This document shows, in pieces, positions 16,828 through 26,051 of a DNA stretch of 64,000 nucleotides. Numbering within the stretch: the first letter of the stretch is position 1; each line of letters starts with the position of its first letter. Where the stretch lies: assembly GCF_013744875.1 (NCBI RefSeq), contig NZ_CP059399.1:3720001-3784000 (forward strand), read 5' to 3'. The position numbers were made by a program, and so were the translations under genes. Under the pieces are notes generated by a model. It was not told the origin of the DNA, did no database searches, and saw only the letters and a program-made list of their open reading frames with translations. Origin of the DNA: Nocardia huaxiensis (GTDB lineage: Bacteria; Actinomycetota; Actinomycetes; Mycobacteriales; Mycobacteriaceae).

Positions 16828-19800
16828 GTGACCGACGTGTTGGAGAGGGCGGAGAACGAAGCCGCCGGAAGTGCCGAGCCGGACCCCGCGAGACCGCGCA
16901 ACAGGGGATGGGAACGGCCGCTCGCCCTGTTCGCCGGTCTGATCGCCTTCCTGGCCGCGCTGGCGGTGCCCTTCCTGCCCGTCCGCATGGACCAGACCAC
17001 CATTTCGTGGCCGCAGGGCGGGTCGGCGCAGAGCATCGAGGCGCCGCTGGTCTCCTACGCGCCGCTGAGCTTCGACGCCACCATCCCGTATTCGGCTGTG
17101 GCGCAGGTGGGTTCGCAAGGCGGGACGGTGCTGGCCAGCACACCCGACGGCGCGCCCGATCGCTGGCGCTACGGCTTCATGGCATGGGTCGAGCCGGAGA
17201 AGACCGCCGACGACGGCACGGTGCAGCCCGCTCGATTCGAGGCGGTGCTGCGGGACCAGTCGCTGGTCAGCGTGCCGCTGGCGGAACTGAGCCCGGAATC
17301 CACGCTGATCGTGCACGCGGGCATGACGCAGGCGACCGCGGAACTCACCGGCAGCACGGTCGCGCCGGTGACCCTCGACGGTGACTATCGGCCACAGTTG
17401 GTCGGCATCTACAGCGATCTGAAGTCCGCCGACGGGGCCACGGCCACCGCACAGGTCGACAGCCGCTTCTCCTCGACCCCGGCGCTGCTCAAGCGCATCG
17501 CCATCTGGACGGCGATCCTCGGCACGCTGATCGCGCTCTACGCGCTGTTCCGGCTCGATCGCCGCGACGGCCGCCGGACCCGCCGGTTCCTGCCGCGCCG
17601 GTGGTGGCGGCCGCAGCCGGTCGACGCCGTGGTGCTGGGCACGCTGGTGCTCTGGCATTTCATCGGGGCCACCACCGCCGACGACGGGTACCTCTTCGGC
17701 ATGGGCCGCGCCTCGATTCCATCGGGCTACATGGCCAACTACTTCGCCTACTTCGGCGTGCCGGAGAACCCGGTCGGCCTGTACCACTCGCTGTTCGGGT
17801 ACCTGGCGCTGATCACCCCGGCCAGCCCGTTCGTGCGACTGCCCGCGCTGCTGGCGGGCATCATCTCCTGGCTGGTGATCAGCCGCGAGGTGATTCCCCG
17901 TCTGGGAACGCGTATTTCGCGCAACCGCGTCGCGGTGTGGACCGGCGGCCTGGGCTTCCTGGCGGTGTGGCTGCCCTATAACAACGGCCTGCGACCCGAA
18001 GCGGCCGTGGCGATTTCGGTGCTGCTGACCTGGGTGTCGGTGGAGCGAGCCATTGCCACGCGACGGCTGCTGCCCTACGCGGTCGCGGCCATGATCGGCG
18101 GATTCGCCTGCACCGCAGGACCTTCGGGTCTGATCTGCCTCGCGCCGCTGCTGGCCGGCATCCGACCCATGTGGCGGATTCTGGACCAGCGGGCGAGCGC
18201 GCTGAGCAAGCCGGTGCCCGCGGACGCCGGATTCTGGACCGTGCTGCGCACCCGTTTCGGCGCGTACCTGACGCTGCTCGCCCCGGTGGCCGCGGCCGGA
18301 ACCGTGGTGCTGGTGGCGGCCTTCGGCGATCAGACCCTCGCGGCCATGTTCGAGATGTCGCGCGTGCACGACATCGTCGGCCCGAATGTGAAGTGGTACG
18401 ACGAATATCTGCGCTACCAGTACCTGTTCATGCCCACCATCGACGGCTCGGTGGCGCGGCGCTTCGGCATGTTCATGTTCTGGCTCGGCCTGGCGGTGTG
18501 CGCACTCGTGCTGCTGCGCAAGGGCGGTCGCATTCCGTTCACCGCCGCCGGGCCGGTGCGCCGCCTGCTGGGCACCAGCGTGGGCGTCATCCTGCTCATG
18601 ATGACCACGCCCACCAAGTGGACCCACCACAATGGCGTCTACGCCGGGCTCGCCGGATGCGTCGCGGTGGTGGCCGCGGTGGCGGTCGGACCGCGGGTCA
18701 TGCGGTCGCCGCGCAATCGCGCGCTGTTCGCCGCCATCGTGGCCTTCCTGCTGGCGATCACGTTCTCCAGCATCAATGGCTGGTGGTACGTGTCGAACTG
18801 GGGCATCCCGTGGAACGACAAGCCGGTCGTGCTGGCCGGATACGGTGTGAACAAGCTGCTGCTGGTGCTGGCGCTGGCCCTGCTCGCGCTGGCCGGATGG
18901 TTCCATGTGCGCGCGCCGGAACCCGGTACGCCGCACCGTATTTCCCGGGGCGGCTGGCGGCTGGTGGCCATTCCGCCGCTGACGGTGGTGGCCGCGTTCA
19001 TGGTGCTGTTCGAGGTGGGCTCGCTCGCCAAGGGCGCGGTGTCGCAGTACCCCGGTTTCTCGCTGGCCAAGTCGAATGTCGACGCGGTGCTGGGCAAGCC
19101 GTGCGGTATCGCCAATGACGTGCTGGTCGAGACCGATCCGAACGCGGGCATGCTGGCCCCGTTGACCGGTGATGCCGCCGCCACCTTCGCCGCCGACGCC
19201 TCCGGTTTCGTGCCCGGCGGCGTGGCTCCGGATCTGAAGGCCGACGACGAGGTCGACAGCAGCGCCATCGTCTCCGCGCTCAACAGCGCCGAGAAGGACG
19301 AGTCGGCCGGAACCACCACGGCCGCACTGCCGTTCGGGCTGAACCCGGCCACCACGCCGGTGCTCGGCAGCTACGGCACGACCGAGTCGGCGGCGAGCCT
19401 CACCACCGGCTGGTACCGGCTGCCCGGGGCCGAGGGGCGCGACGGCATCATCGCGATCACCGCGGCCGGCCGGGTGCGCTCGGTCGATCCGCATGGTGCG
19501 GTCACTGCCGGCCAGTCCGTCGAGATCGAGTACGGCACAGTCGATTCCACGGGTGCGGTGCGGGAGCTGGGCAGCGTCGCGCCCATCGATATCGGCCCGT
19601 CTCCGACGTGGCGGAACCTGCGGGTGCCGTTCACCGATATCCCGGCCGAGGCCACGGTGATCCGCCTGGTGGCCATCGATCGCGATCAGAACCCCAAGCA
19701 GTGGGTGGCGCTCACCCCGCCGCGCGTCCCGCAGACCCGCACTCTGCAGCAGGTCGTCGGCTCCGACGCGCCCGTGCTGCTGGATTGGGCTGTGGGGCTA

Positions 19801-20127
19801 CAGGTTCCGTGCCAGCGGCCGTACGAGCACCACGACGGCATCGCCGAGACGCCGCAGTGGCGCATCCTGCCCGACCGGGGCGGGGCCAAGGACACCAACC
19901 TGTGGCAGAACCACGACAGCGGCGGCCCGCTGGGCTGGAGTTCGCTGCTGCTGCGCCCGCAGACCGTGGCCACCTACCTGGACAAGTCCTGGCGCACGGA
20001 TTGGGGTGAGCTGCAACGGTTCTCGCGCATCGACGATTCCGCCGTCCCGGCGCGCCCGACGGTGACCACCGAGGATCGCTCCGGGCTGTGGAGCCCGGGT
20101 CCGATCAACGTGCTCGGCTGGCGCTGA
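16828..20127 (+). CDS. Emb-type arabinosyltransferase
   Basis: A 1099-residue polytopic GT-C enzyme of the EmbA/B/C family, which adds arabinofuranose from decaprenyl-phospho-arabinose to arabinogalactan or lipoarabinomannan. After the first helix comes an extracytoplasmic N-terminal domain, then a run of about a dozen helices; the GT-C acidic pair Asp285-Asp286 lies in TTADDGYLFGMGR. The large C-terminal periplasmic domain has carbohydrate-binding features and QTRTLQQVVGSDAPVLLDW. The length matches the family. It stands alone, not in an embCAB cluster, between an Mtb12-like lipoprotein and a VOC gene, each separated by a terminator. Which of EmbA, EmbB or EmbC it equals cannot be decided by eye. 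Confidence 0.92.
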   Translation: MTDVLERAENEAAGSAEPDPARPRNRGWERPLALFAGLIAFLAALAVPFLPVRMDQTTISWPQGGSAQSIEAPLVSYAPLSFDATIPYSAVAQVGSQGGTVLASTPDGAPDRWRYGFMAWVEPEKTADDGTVQPARFEAVLRDQSLVSVPLAELSPESTLIVHAGMTQATAELTGSTVAPVTLDGDYRPQLVGIYSDLKSADGATATAQVDSRFSSTPALLKRIAIWTAILGTLIALYALFRLDRRDGRRTRRFLPRRWWRPQPVDAVVLGTLVLWHFIGATTADDGYLFGMGRASIPSGYMANYFAYFGVPENPVGLYHSLFGYLALITPASPFVRLPALLAGIISWLVISREVIPRLGTRISRNRVAVWTGGLGFLAVWLPYNNGLRPEAAVAISVLLTWVSVERAIATRRLLPYAVAAMIGGFACTAGPSGLICLAPLLAGIRPMWRILDQRASALSKPVPADAGFWTVLRTRFGAYLTLLAPVAAAGTVVLVAAFGDQTLAAMFEMSRVHDIVGPNVKWYDEYLRYQYLFMPTIDGSVARRFGMFMFWLGLAVCALVLLRKGGRIPFTAAGPVRRLLGTSVGVILLMMTTPTKWTHHNGVYAGLAGCVAVVAAVAVGPRVMRSPRNRALFAAIVAFLLAITFSSINGWWYVSNWGIPWNDKPVVLAGYGVNKLLLVLALALLALAGWFHVRAPEPGTPHRISRGGWRLVAIPPLTVVAAFMVLFEVGSLAKGAVSQYPGFSLAKSNVDAVLGKPCGIANDVLVETDPNAGMLAPLTGDAAATFAADASGFVPGGVAPDLKADDEVDSSAIVSALNSAEKDESAGTTTAALPFGLNPATTPVLGSYGTTESAASLTTGWYRLPGAEGRDGIIAITAAGRVRSVDPHGAVTAGQSVEIEYGTVDSTGAVRELGSVAPIDIGPSPTWRNLRVPFTDIPAEATVIRLVAIDRDQNPKQWVALTPPRVPQTRTLQQVVGSDAPVLLDWAVGLQVPCQRPYEHHDGIAETPQWRILPDRGGAKDTNLWQNHDSGGPLGWSSLLLRPQTVATYLDKSWRTDWGELQRFSRIDDSAVPARPTVTTEDRSGLWSPGPINVLGWR

Positions 20128-20133
20128 CGGCGA

Positions 20134-20167
20134 TCCGCACCCGTTTCGGCATTGAAGCGGGTGCGGA
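20134..20167. terminator. Hairpin between convergent genes
   Basis: A 10-bp stem TCCGCACCCG/CGGGTGCGGA with a 14-base loop, between the arabinosyltransferase stop and the convergent VOC gene stop. Confidence 0.7.
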
Positions 20168-20201
20168 GGTTGTGGCGGCAGAACCGCTTACGCGGTACGG
20201 G

Positions 20202-20672
20202 TTACGCTGTGCCGCCCTGTAGTGCGGCCATGCGCTTGTCCATCTCCTCCGGGCTGACATCCTCGACGTGGGTGGCGACCGACCAGCGGTGGCCCCACGG
20301 GTCCTCGAAGGTGGCGACCCGGTCGCCGTAGAACTCGGTGGTCGGGGCCCGCAGATCCTTGGCTCCGGCCGCGACCGCGGCGGCGTGCACGGCGTCGCAG
20401 TCCTCGACGTAGGTGTAGAGGGTGACCGGGGTGCCGCCGACCCCCTTGGGGTCGAGGATGCCGAGCTCGGGCGCGGGTTCGCCGAGCATGAGCACGGAAT
20501 CGCCGAACTGCAGTTCAGCGTGGATGACCTTGCCGTCCGGCCCCGGCATGCGGAATCTCTCGGCCGCGCCGAACACGCGCTTGTAGAAATCGATGGCGTG
20601 CGCGGCCCCGTCGATGGCGAGCGCCGTGCAGACGGTCGGGTAGCCCTCGGGAATGGGTTTGACATCGGACAT
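20202..20672 (-). CDS. VOC superfamily (glyoxalase/PhnB-like) protein
   Basis: A 156-residue cytosolic protein with the vicinal-oxygen-chelate fold in the PhnB/bleomycin-resistance-like arrangement: PTVCTALAIDGAAHAIDFYKRVFGA, then VIHAELQFGDSVLMLGE and VATFEDPWGHRWSVATHVED. PhnB-like members lack a known enzymatic role in most actinobacteria. The start is ATG 20672 with a GGAGG ribosome site. The gene stands alone between the arabinosyltransferase and a lipoprotein gene. The substrate is unknown. Confidence 0.85.
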   Translation of the reverse strand: MSDVKPIPEGYPTVCTALAIDGAAHAIDFYKRVFGAAERFRMPGPDGKVIHAELQFGDSVLMLGEPAPELGILDPKGVGGTPVTLYTYVEDCDAVHAAAVAAGAKDLRAPTTEFYGDRVATFEDPWGHRWSVATHVEDVSPEEMDKRMAALQGGTA

Positions 20673-20749
20673 CGGAAACCTCCGATCGAATGTGTCGGAC
20701 GTCTCGAAACTACGCCGGGGGTCCGACAGCTGTGCGCCGATGTCCAGCC

Positions 20750-21484
20750 CTATGAACCGGTTGCGGCCCGCAGTTTCGCCACCTGTTCGGCGGTGAGCGC
20801 GCTCAGCCGCTGGGGATCGGGCTCCGTCGCGCCGGACATGGCGATCTGCACCACCGTGGACCCCACCATGGTCAGGCTGACCGCGGTGTAGAGCGTGAAG
20901 CCCTGACTCGAGGTCTGCACCCGGAACGCGGTCGAGGCGTCCCCGGCCTGCGGCTGCTCCAGCCCGCCCAGCCGGAAGTCCACGGCCACATTGTCGGCGT
21001 CCTTGCCGGAGAACGTCGTACACCCCTGCAACAGTGACTGCACCTGCGAAAACGCCTGTGCCGCCGCGCCGTTCGCATACGACGCGGCATCGATGTCGAC
21101 ACTCTCGAAATCCGGTCCGCTGAACTGCGCCACGGCCTGCGACACCGCGCCGGGAGCCTGTTCGCCCACGGGCGACAGCACTTTCGCGCACTGCGCCGGG
21201 TCGGTGGCCGCGCCCGCGCCGGTGACGGTGCCCGGCGGCGGATCGTTGAGCGCGATGTACCCGTCGGGCAGCTTGGTCTCGTCCAGCAGGCTGTTGCGCA
21301 GCGGGACATCGGTCAAGGGCACCGCATTCGCCAGCGTCGGCGGCCGCACGGTCGGTTGCAGCGCCGGCAGCGTCTCGGCGGGCTCGTCGGAGCCGCAGGC
21401 CGAGACGGTCACGGCCACCAGGCCGGCCAGTGCCGCGAGCGCGCCGCGGCCGGGAAGGGTTCTGCTCAGCGCCACATCAGGCAC
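20750..21484 (-). CDS. Lipoprotein of unknown function
   Basis: A 244-residue exported lipoprotein; the signal peptide ends at VSAC (Cys30). The remainder begins with a proline-rich stretch, then a globular domain with the segment LLDETKLPDGY, two further cysteines (one in AQCAKVL, one in LQGCTTF) and a C-terminal half rich in beta-type residues. The pattern resembles the PknH-sensor/LpqN-like extracellular domains of mycobacteria, but I cannot assign it firmly. It starts at GTG 21484, only 6 bases after the upstream lipoprotein stop, so the two are one operon. Lipoproteins here cluster next to lspA. Confidence 0.72.
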   Translation of the reverse strand: MPDVALSRTLPGRGALAALAGLVAVTVSACGSDEPAETLPALQPTVRPPTLANAVPLTDVPLRNSLLDETKLPDGYIALNDPPPGTVTGAGAATDPAQCAKVLSPVGEQAPGAVSQAVAQFSGPDFESVDIDAASYANGAAAQAFSQVQSLLQGCTTFSGKDADNVAVDFRLGGLEQPQAGDASTAFRVQTSSQGFTLYTAVSLTMVGSTVVQIAMSGATEPDPQRLSALTAEQVAKLRAATGS

Positions 21485-21490
21485 TGTAGT

Positions 21491-22495
21491 TCACGCCCCC
21501 CACTGCACCTGGGTGCGCAGCGTCTGGCGTAGCGTCACCGCGCTGTTGGGATCCCGGTAGGTCTGATTGCCGCCGACCTCTACCGAGCCCGAAACCGGCA
21601 GGGGCAGACCGAGATCGACGGTGATGTCGCCCTCACCGTGCATGAGGTAGTCGACGATCTCCAGCTGCCCGGCCTGATTGGGCAGCTGCCACACCGTGGT
21701 TTTCGGCGTCTGCACCACATTCAGGTGGATGGTCAGCAGGCTGCCCTCGCGATGGATCAGCGTGGCCGTGGTCACCTGATCCAGGGGCACACTGCCCGAG
21801 ACCTGCTGGCGCACCGTCCACACCGCGCCCACCCCGACGGCCTCGTCCGGGAAGCAGATCGACTGGTACACCGCCTGATAGAAGGACTGCTCCAGGGCGG
21901 CGCGCGCGGCATCGGAGGTGGCGGGTTTGGGGGCGAGCCGCAGCGCGGTGATCGCGCCGAGTTCGCTGATGTCGAAGCCCGCGCGCGAACCGTCCAGTGG
22001 CAGCAGCGCTTTGGCCAGCGCCGGATCGGGGGAGGTGACGCTGCCCAGGGTCAGCTGCACATCGTCGTCACCGGCCTCGGCGGTGAGCGGGATGGTGATG
22101 CTCGGCGGTGAGAAGTCGCGCACCGCCTGCGCATTGATCTGCTGCTCGATGTGGTGGTCGGTGGTCAGCGTGACCTGCTGGGTGGTGCCCGGGGCCACCA
22201 CGGGCCGCAGGGCCGTGCGCGGCGCCGCACCGCTGTCGAGGATCGTGGTGGTGACGGCCGAGATCGGCACCGTGACCCCTTCGCCCATCCCGACGAGGGG
22301 ATCGGCGCCGTCGGCGTCGGTGGTCGAATCCGACCCGTCGCCGCAGCCGGCCCCGAACGCGGACAGGGCGACCGCCAGCATGACGAGCAGGACACTGGAT
22401 CTCGCGCCGCGCGAGCCGGATCGCGATCGACCGGATGAACCGGTGCAGGGTGCGGTGGCGTTCGCCGAGCTGGGGGATGAAGACAACACCGTCAC
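21491..22495 (-). CDS. Lipoprotein of unknown function (DUF6263-like)
   Basis: A 334-residue lipoprotein with an unusually long, Ser/Arg-rich N-terminus before its hydrophobic core, and a lipobox FGAGC (Cys51). The mature part is beta-rich, with the segments QQVTLTTDHHIEQQI and PLDQVTTATLIHREGSLLTIHLN. This resembles a family of actinobacterial secreted proteins without known function; the family label is tentative. The start is GTG 22495 with a -10 (TAACCT) 7 bases upstream, hence probably leaderless. It is the first gene of a two-lipoprotein operon divergent from lspA, whose product would process both precursors. Confidence 0.72.
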   Translation of the reverse strand: MTVLSSSPSSANATAPCTGSSGRSRSGSRGARSSVLLVMLAVALSAFGAGCGDGSDSTTDADGADPLVGMGEGVTVPISAVTTTILDSGAAPRTALRPVVAPGTTQQVTLTTDHHIEQQINAQAVRDFSPPSITIPLTAEAGDDDVQLTLGSVTSPDPALAKALLPLDGSRAGFDISELGAITALRLAPKPATSDAARAALEQSFYQAVYQSICFPDEAVGVGAVWTVRQQVSGSVPLDQVTTATLIHREGSLLTIHLNVVQTPKTTVWQLPNQAGQLEIVDYLMHGEGDITVDLGLPLPVSGSVEVGGNQTYRDPNSAVTLRQTLRTQVQWGA

Positions 22496-22502
22496 GTCGA
22501 AC

Positions 22503-22508
22503 AGGTTA
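22503..22508 (-). promoter_or_regulatory. Predicted -10 of the lipoprotein operon
   Basis: TAACCT on the minus strand, 7 bases before GTG 22495; leaderless pattern. Confidence 0.5.
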
Positions 22509-22583
22509 CGGCCCGATCCTGATAATCAGCTGGGATGCGAGCGGTTCGCAGGCGCCGGATCGCGATAAGGAAAGATGTCCGGT

Positions 22584-23219
22584 GTGAGTACCGACCGGCC
22601 GCGCGAATCGGGCGCAGACGAACCAGCCGACCAGGCCCCAGCCGAGGAGGCGGCGCAGACCGATCCGCAGGCGGTCGAGCAGGTGGCCGAGGATCAGCCG
22701 CCGCGTCGTCTGCGGACGGTGTTGATCCTGGCCGCGGTGCTGCTGGGCCTGGATCTGCTGACCAAGTGCATCGTGGTCGCGACCATGACGCCGGGGCAGC
22801 CCATCTATCTGATCGGGCATTGGGCGCGCCTGAGCCTGGTGCGCAATCCCGGTGCGGCCTTCTCCATGGCGACCGGCATGACCTGGCTGCTGACGCTGAT
22901 CGCGGCCGCGGTGGTGATCGGTGTCATCCGCATCGGCCGCACGCTGCGGTCGCTGCCGTGGGCGATCGGGCTGGGCATGGTGCTCGGCGGCGCGCTGGGC
23001 AATCTGATCGACCGGCTGTTCCGCGCGCCGGGACCGCTGCAGGGGCATGTGGTCGATTTCGTGGCGATCGGCTGGTGGCCGGTGTTCAATGTCGCCGATT
23101 CGGCGATCGTGTGCGGTGCGATTCTGCTGGTGGCGCTGACGCTGTTCGGGTTCGAACCCGACGGCACGCGGGCGCACAAGCATGAGGAGGACGAGACTTC
23201 GGAGGAGAAGACCAAATGA
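22584..23219 (+). CDS. lspA: Lipoprotein signal peptidase (signal peptidase II)
   Basis: LspA, an integral membrane aspartyl protease that removes signal peptides from diacylglyceryl-prolipoproteins. Four transmembrane segments are visible, with NPGAAFS, the first catalytic aspartate in [11 protein letters not shown], the second in FNVADSAIV, and [14 protein letters not shown] between them. The N-terminal cytosolic extension (about 40 acidic and proline-rich residues) and charged C-terminal tail are common in actinobacteria. The start is probably GTG 22584, nine bases after AAGGAAAG; ATG 22575 abuts that ribosome site. The gene overlaps the next one by ATGA, as in M. tuberculosis lspA-Rv1540. 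Confidence 0.94.
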   Translation: MSTDRPRESGADEPADQAPAEEAAQTDPQAVEQVAEDQPPRRLRTVLILAAVLLGLDLLTKCIVVATMTPGQPIYLIGHWARLSLVRNPGAAFSMATGMTWLLTLIAAAVVIGVIRIGRTLRSLPWAIGLGMVLGGALGNLIDRLFRAPGPLQGHVVDFVAIGWWPVFNVADSAIVCGAILLVALTLFGFEPDGTRAHKHEEDETSEEKTK

Positions 23220-24142
23220 GGGAAACGCGCTCGATGCCGGTGCCGGACGGGCTCGACGGGATGCGGGTGGACGCGGGATTGTCGCGGCTGCTCGGACTTT
23301 CGCGAACCGCGGTGGCATCCATGGCGGAGGAGGGTTCGGTTCAGCTGGACGGGGTGGCCGCCGGGAAGTCCGATCGGCTGACCGCGGGTTCCTGGCTGGA
23401 GGTCGAATTCCCCGAGCCCAAGCGCGAACTCACCGTCGAGGCGACGCCCGTGGACGGGATGAAGATCCTGTACGCCGACGACGACATCGTGGCCGTGGAC
23501 AAGCCGGTCGGCGTGGCCGCGCACACCGGCGTGGGCTGGACCGGGCCGACGGTGGTCGGCGGGCTGGCCGCCATGGGCTACCGCATCTCCACCTCCGGCG
23601 CGCACGAACGGCAGGGCATCGTGCACCGGCTGGACGTCGGCACCTCCGGTGTCATGGTGGTGGCGCAGTCCGAGCACGCGTACACCGTCCTCAAGCGGGC
23701 GTTCAAGCAGCGCACCGTGGACAAGCGGTATCACGCTCTGGTGCAAGGGCATCCGGATCCGAGCAGCGGCACCATCGACGCCCCGATCGGGCGGGCGCGC
23801 GGCAACGACTGGAAGTTCGCGGTGACCGCCGACGGGCGGCCCTCGGTCACGCACTACGACACCGTCGAGGCGTTCCAGGCGGCGAGCCTGCTCGACATCC
23901 ACCTGGAAACCGGTCGCACACACCAGATTCGCGTGCACTTCTCCGCCATCCGGCATCCCTGCTGCGGTGACCTCACCTACGGCGCGGATCCGCGGCTGGC
24001 CGAACGGCTGGGCCTGGAACGGCAGTGGCTGCACGCCCGTCAGCTCGGGTTCAACCATCCGGCCGACGGCCGCTGGGTGGAGATAACCAGTGAGTACCCC
24101 GCCGATCTGGAGAACGCGCTCGACGTCCTGCGAGCGCACTGA
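23216..24142 (+). CDS. RluA/RluD family 23S rRNA pseudouridine synthase
   Basis: A 308-residue pseudouridine synthase. An N-terminal S4-like RNA-binding domain (about residues 15-75, [22 protein letters not shown]) is followed by the catalytic domain with Asp140 in [14 protein letters not shown], and then by KRYHALV and [10 protein letters not shown]. This is the RluD-type arrangement, expected to modify helix 69 region uridines of 23S rRNA; the exact site is inferred from family. It is translationally coupled to lspA through ATGA, an arrangement conserved across Mycobacteriales. A small membrane-anchored protein follows after 3 bases. Confidence 0.92.
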   Translation: MRETRSMPVPDGLDGMRVDAGLSRLLGLSRTAVASMAEEGSVQLDGVAAGKSDRLTAGSWLEVEFPEPKRELTVEATPVDGMKILYADDDIVAVDKPVGVAAHTGVGWTGPTVVGGLAAMGYRISTSGAHERQGIVHRLDVGTSGVMVVAQSEHAYTVLKRAFKQRTVDKRYHALVQGHPDPSSGTIDAPIGRARGNDWKFAVTADGRPSVTHYDTVEAFQAASLLDIHLETGRTHQIRVHFSAIRHPCCGDLTYGADPRLAERLGLERQWLHARQLGFNHPADGRWVEITSEYPADLENALDVLRAH

Positions 24143-24145
24143 CCC

Positions 24146-24814
24146 TTGAACCTCCAATCGAAGAGTGTGCGCCGGGCCGGGATCGCGGTGGCCGCCGTGG
24201 TTTTCGCGGTTCTCGTCCTGGTGCTGGGCTGGGCGTTCCCGCCGAAGCCCGCGGTGATCTCCACGGATCGGCTGGGTCCGGAAAACGGTGAGCCCGTTGC
24301 CGACTACCTGACCTTCGCGCGGGAAACCCTGCAGGGCAGCGACTCCGGGAAGCACTGGGCGCTGATGTCGTTCGGCTCCGGCATCACCGCCGCGCGGATT
24401 CCGGAATTCACGGCCGGACTGCGGGTTTCGCGGGTGCTGTACCACGTGCCGCTGGATCGGGTGGCCACGCCGGTGATTACGGTCGTGGTGCCGTCGAATC
24501 CGGCGGTGGCGGCGGCCTCGCAGACGGCCGCCGCCGATATGGTCGCCGCCACGCAGGCGTTCAGCGAACGCTCGAACCGCACCAATGCCGTTGTCGCCGC
24601 ACGGCTTCGCGGCAATTGCGCCTGCCTGGTCGGCCTGGTGCTGCACGGCACGCTCCCCGAACTCCGCTCGCTGGCCGCGCTTCCCGGTGTGCGCGCGGTC
24701 GAGGCGCTGCCCGCCGACGCGTCGGCCGGTGTGTTCGCGGTGGCTCCGCTGCTGCCCGAGCACGCGGAGTACGTGAAGCCCGGACCCGACGACGGACCGG
24801 TGCCGGACAACTGA
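24146..24814 (+). CDS. Membrane-anchored extracytoplasmic protein of unknown function
   Basis: A 222-residue protein with one N-terminal transmembrane helix (about residues 11-31) and the rest predicted outside. The segment NCACLVGLVLHGTLPELRSLAALPGVRAVEALP resembles anti-sigma or zinc-ribbon-like folds only superficially. Two cysteines spaced CAC are notable. I do not recognise the family. The gene starts 3 bases after the rluD-type stop (TTG 24146, or possibly GTG 24167), so it is the third cistron of the lspA operon, and it could act on lipoprotein or envelope quality. That last point is a guess from context. Confidence 0.65.
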   Translation: MNLQSKSVRRAGIAVAAVVFAVLVLVLGWAFPPKPAVISTDRLGPENGEPVADYLTFARETLQGSDSGKHWALMSFGSGITAARIPEFTAGLRVSRVLYHVPLDRVATPVITVVVPSNPAVAAASQTAAADMVAATQAFSERSNRTNAVVAARLRGNCACLVGLVLHGTLPELRSLAALPGVRAVEALPADASAGVFAVAPLLPEHAEYVKPGPDDGPVPDN

Positions 24815-24905
24815 AGCCGGGCCTTGACAGCCGGTGACCGCTGCGCCGATTCTGTCTCAGACGATACTGTGAAAAACGGTATGGCTGCCGGAATCGGGTT
24901 GTCGC

Positions 24906-25415
24906 ATGCTCAGCAGAATCAAACGTCCCACCGCGGTGGTGCGCACGCACACGCCCGACGGGTTGCACGACGAGTACTCCCTGTTCATTTCGGCTCCGCC
25001 GGAACGGCTCTGGGACCTCGTCTCGGACATCACCCGCATGGGCCGCTGGAGCCCGGAGAATCGCGCCGGAGTCTGGCTCAGCCGATCCCGCACCCCGGTC
25101 CCGGGCGCGTGGTTCGTGGGCGTGAACCGCATCGGTCCGGTGGTGTGGGCGACCCCGTGCCAGATCACCGTCGTCGAGCCCGATCGCCATTTCGAATTCC
25201 AGGTGCACGGGATCGGCACCCGCTGGGGCTACCGGCTGCAACCGGCCTCGGGTGGCACGCTCGTCACCGAATATCGCCGATGGCCCGACACCGCACTGCT
25301 TCTCAAGCTCTTGAAGGTGTCGGGACCGCTCGGCAAGCCACGCGACAACCTCGCCCTGCACGGGTTACAGCAGTCACTGCACAGGCTGCGGGAGATCGCC
25401 GAGGCCCGGCCCTAG
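24906..25415 (+). CDS. SRPBCC (polyketide cyclase/START-like) family protein
   Basis: A 169-residue SRPBCC-fold protein. Signature elements are EYSLFISAPPERLWDLVSDITRMGRWSPE near the N-terminus, PVPGAWFVGVNRIG in the middle, and the C-terminal amphipathic helix. Such proteins bind hydrophobic ligands and include polyketide cyclases and lipid carriers; many are called coenzyme Q-binding-like. No substrate can be given. The start is ATG 24906. It is convergent with the HxlR regulator, whose stop is 4 bases away, with no terminator between. Confidence 0.85.
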   Translation: MLSRIKRPTAVVRTHTPDGLHDEYSLFISAPPERLWDLVSDITRMGRWSPENRAGVWLSRSRTPVPGAWFVGVNRIGPVVWATPCQITVVEPDRHFEFQVHGIGTRWGYRLQPASGGTLVTEYRRWPDTALLLKLLKVSGPLGKPRDNLALHGLQQSLHRLREIAEARP

Positions 25416-25419
25416 GAAC

Positions 25420-25995
25420 TCATCGAGCGGTGGCGGCCTCGGCGAGGGGCCGGACGCCCGTGGCCACATCGATCGCGGCGGTGAGGTCGAGGTGCAGTTC
25501 CAGATCCGGTGCGGCGGCGGGGCCGTCGTAGTGCGTGATGCCGGTGTCGTTCACCACGTAGTGCAGCACGGTGTCGCCGATGTGGATGGTGGCGGTGCCC
25601 TCGGGAAGCACCTGCGCCACAGCGCGTCCCAGCGGCAGCGCGAACCAGTGGGCGCGCACGGCGTCGGTGGCGCGGCGCTCGCCGAGCAGGGGAGTGCCCC
25701 AGGTGGAGAGCGAGTCGAGGACCGGGCGCAGGGTCAGGCCGGTGGCGGTGAGCTCGTAGACCGCGGTGGCGGCGCGGGTGCCGGTGCGGCCGCGGGTCAG
25801 GATGCCTTCGCGTTCCAGGTCTTTGAGGCGGGCGGCGAGCATATCGGTGCTGATGCCGGGTAGGTCGGCGAACAGGTCGCTGTAACGGCGTGGACCGGAA
25901 CACAATTCGCGCACCACCAGCAGGCTCCAGCGGTCGCCGACAATGTCGAGGGCCCGGCTGACGGCGCAGTAGTGGTCGTAGCTTCGACGTGGCAC
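25420..25995 (-). CDS. HxlR family transcriptional regulator
   Basis: A 191-residue HxlR-type winged-helix regulator. The conserved CAVSRALDIVGDRWSLLVVRELCSGPRRYSDLFADLPGISTDMLAARLKDLEREGIL segment fills residues 10-65, with Cys10 at the usual redox or ligand-sensing position. The C-terminal half (about 115-185) adds a sterol-carrier-like domain. The start is GTG 25995, with TACAGT 6 bases upstream and no ribosome site. It is divergent from the aminotransferase gene; two identical palindromes lie in the gap. Local autoregulation plus control of the aminotransferase operon is the likeliest role. The ligand is unknown. Confidence 0.88.
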   Translation of the reverse strand: MPRRSYDHYCAVSRALDIVGDRWSLLVVRELCSGPRRYSDLFADLPGISTDMLAARLKDLEREGILTRGRTGTRAATAVYELTATGLTLRPVLDSLSTWGTPLLGERRATDAVRAHWFALPLGRAVAQVLPEGTATIHIGDTVLHYVVNDTGITHYDGPAAAPDLELHLDLTAAIDVATGVRPLAEAATAR

Positions 25996-26001
25996 GATCC
26001 C

Positions 26002-26007
26002 ACTGTA
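26002..26007 (-). promoter_or_regulatory. Predicted -10 of the HxlR gene
   Basis: TACAGT on the minus strand, 6 bases before GTG 25995; leaderless pattern. Confidence 0.5.
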
Positions 26008-26015
26008 ACGAATCG

Positions 26016-26051
26016 CTTGGAAATTCCAAGTGCAAACTTGGAAATTCCAAG
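26016..26051. promoter_or_regulatory. Two identical 15-bp palindromic operators
   Basis: CTTGGAAATTCCAAG occurs at 26016-26030 and at 26037-26051, exactly 21 bases apart (two helical turns), so dimers could bind side by side on one face. The first lies just upstream of the HxlR -10; the second abuts the aminotransferase -10. Confidence 0.85.

Noticed and set aside
16816..19494. An 892-codon open frame opposite the arabinosyltransferase gene
   Set aside because: Low-complexity His/Arg/Gln/Gly content, no ribosome site and complete overlap with a recognised gene.
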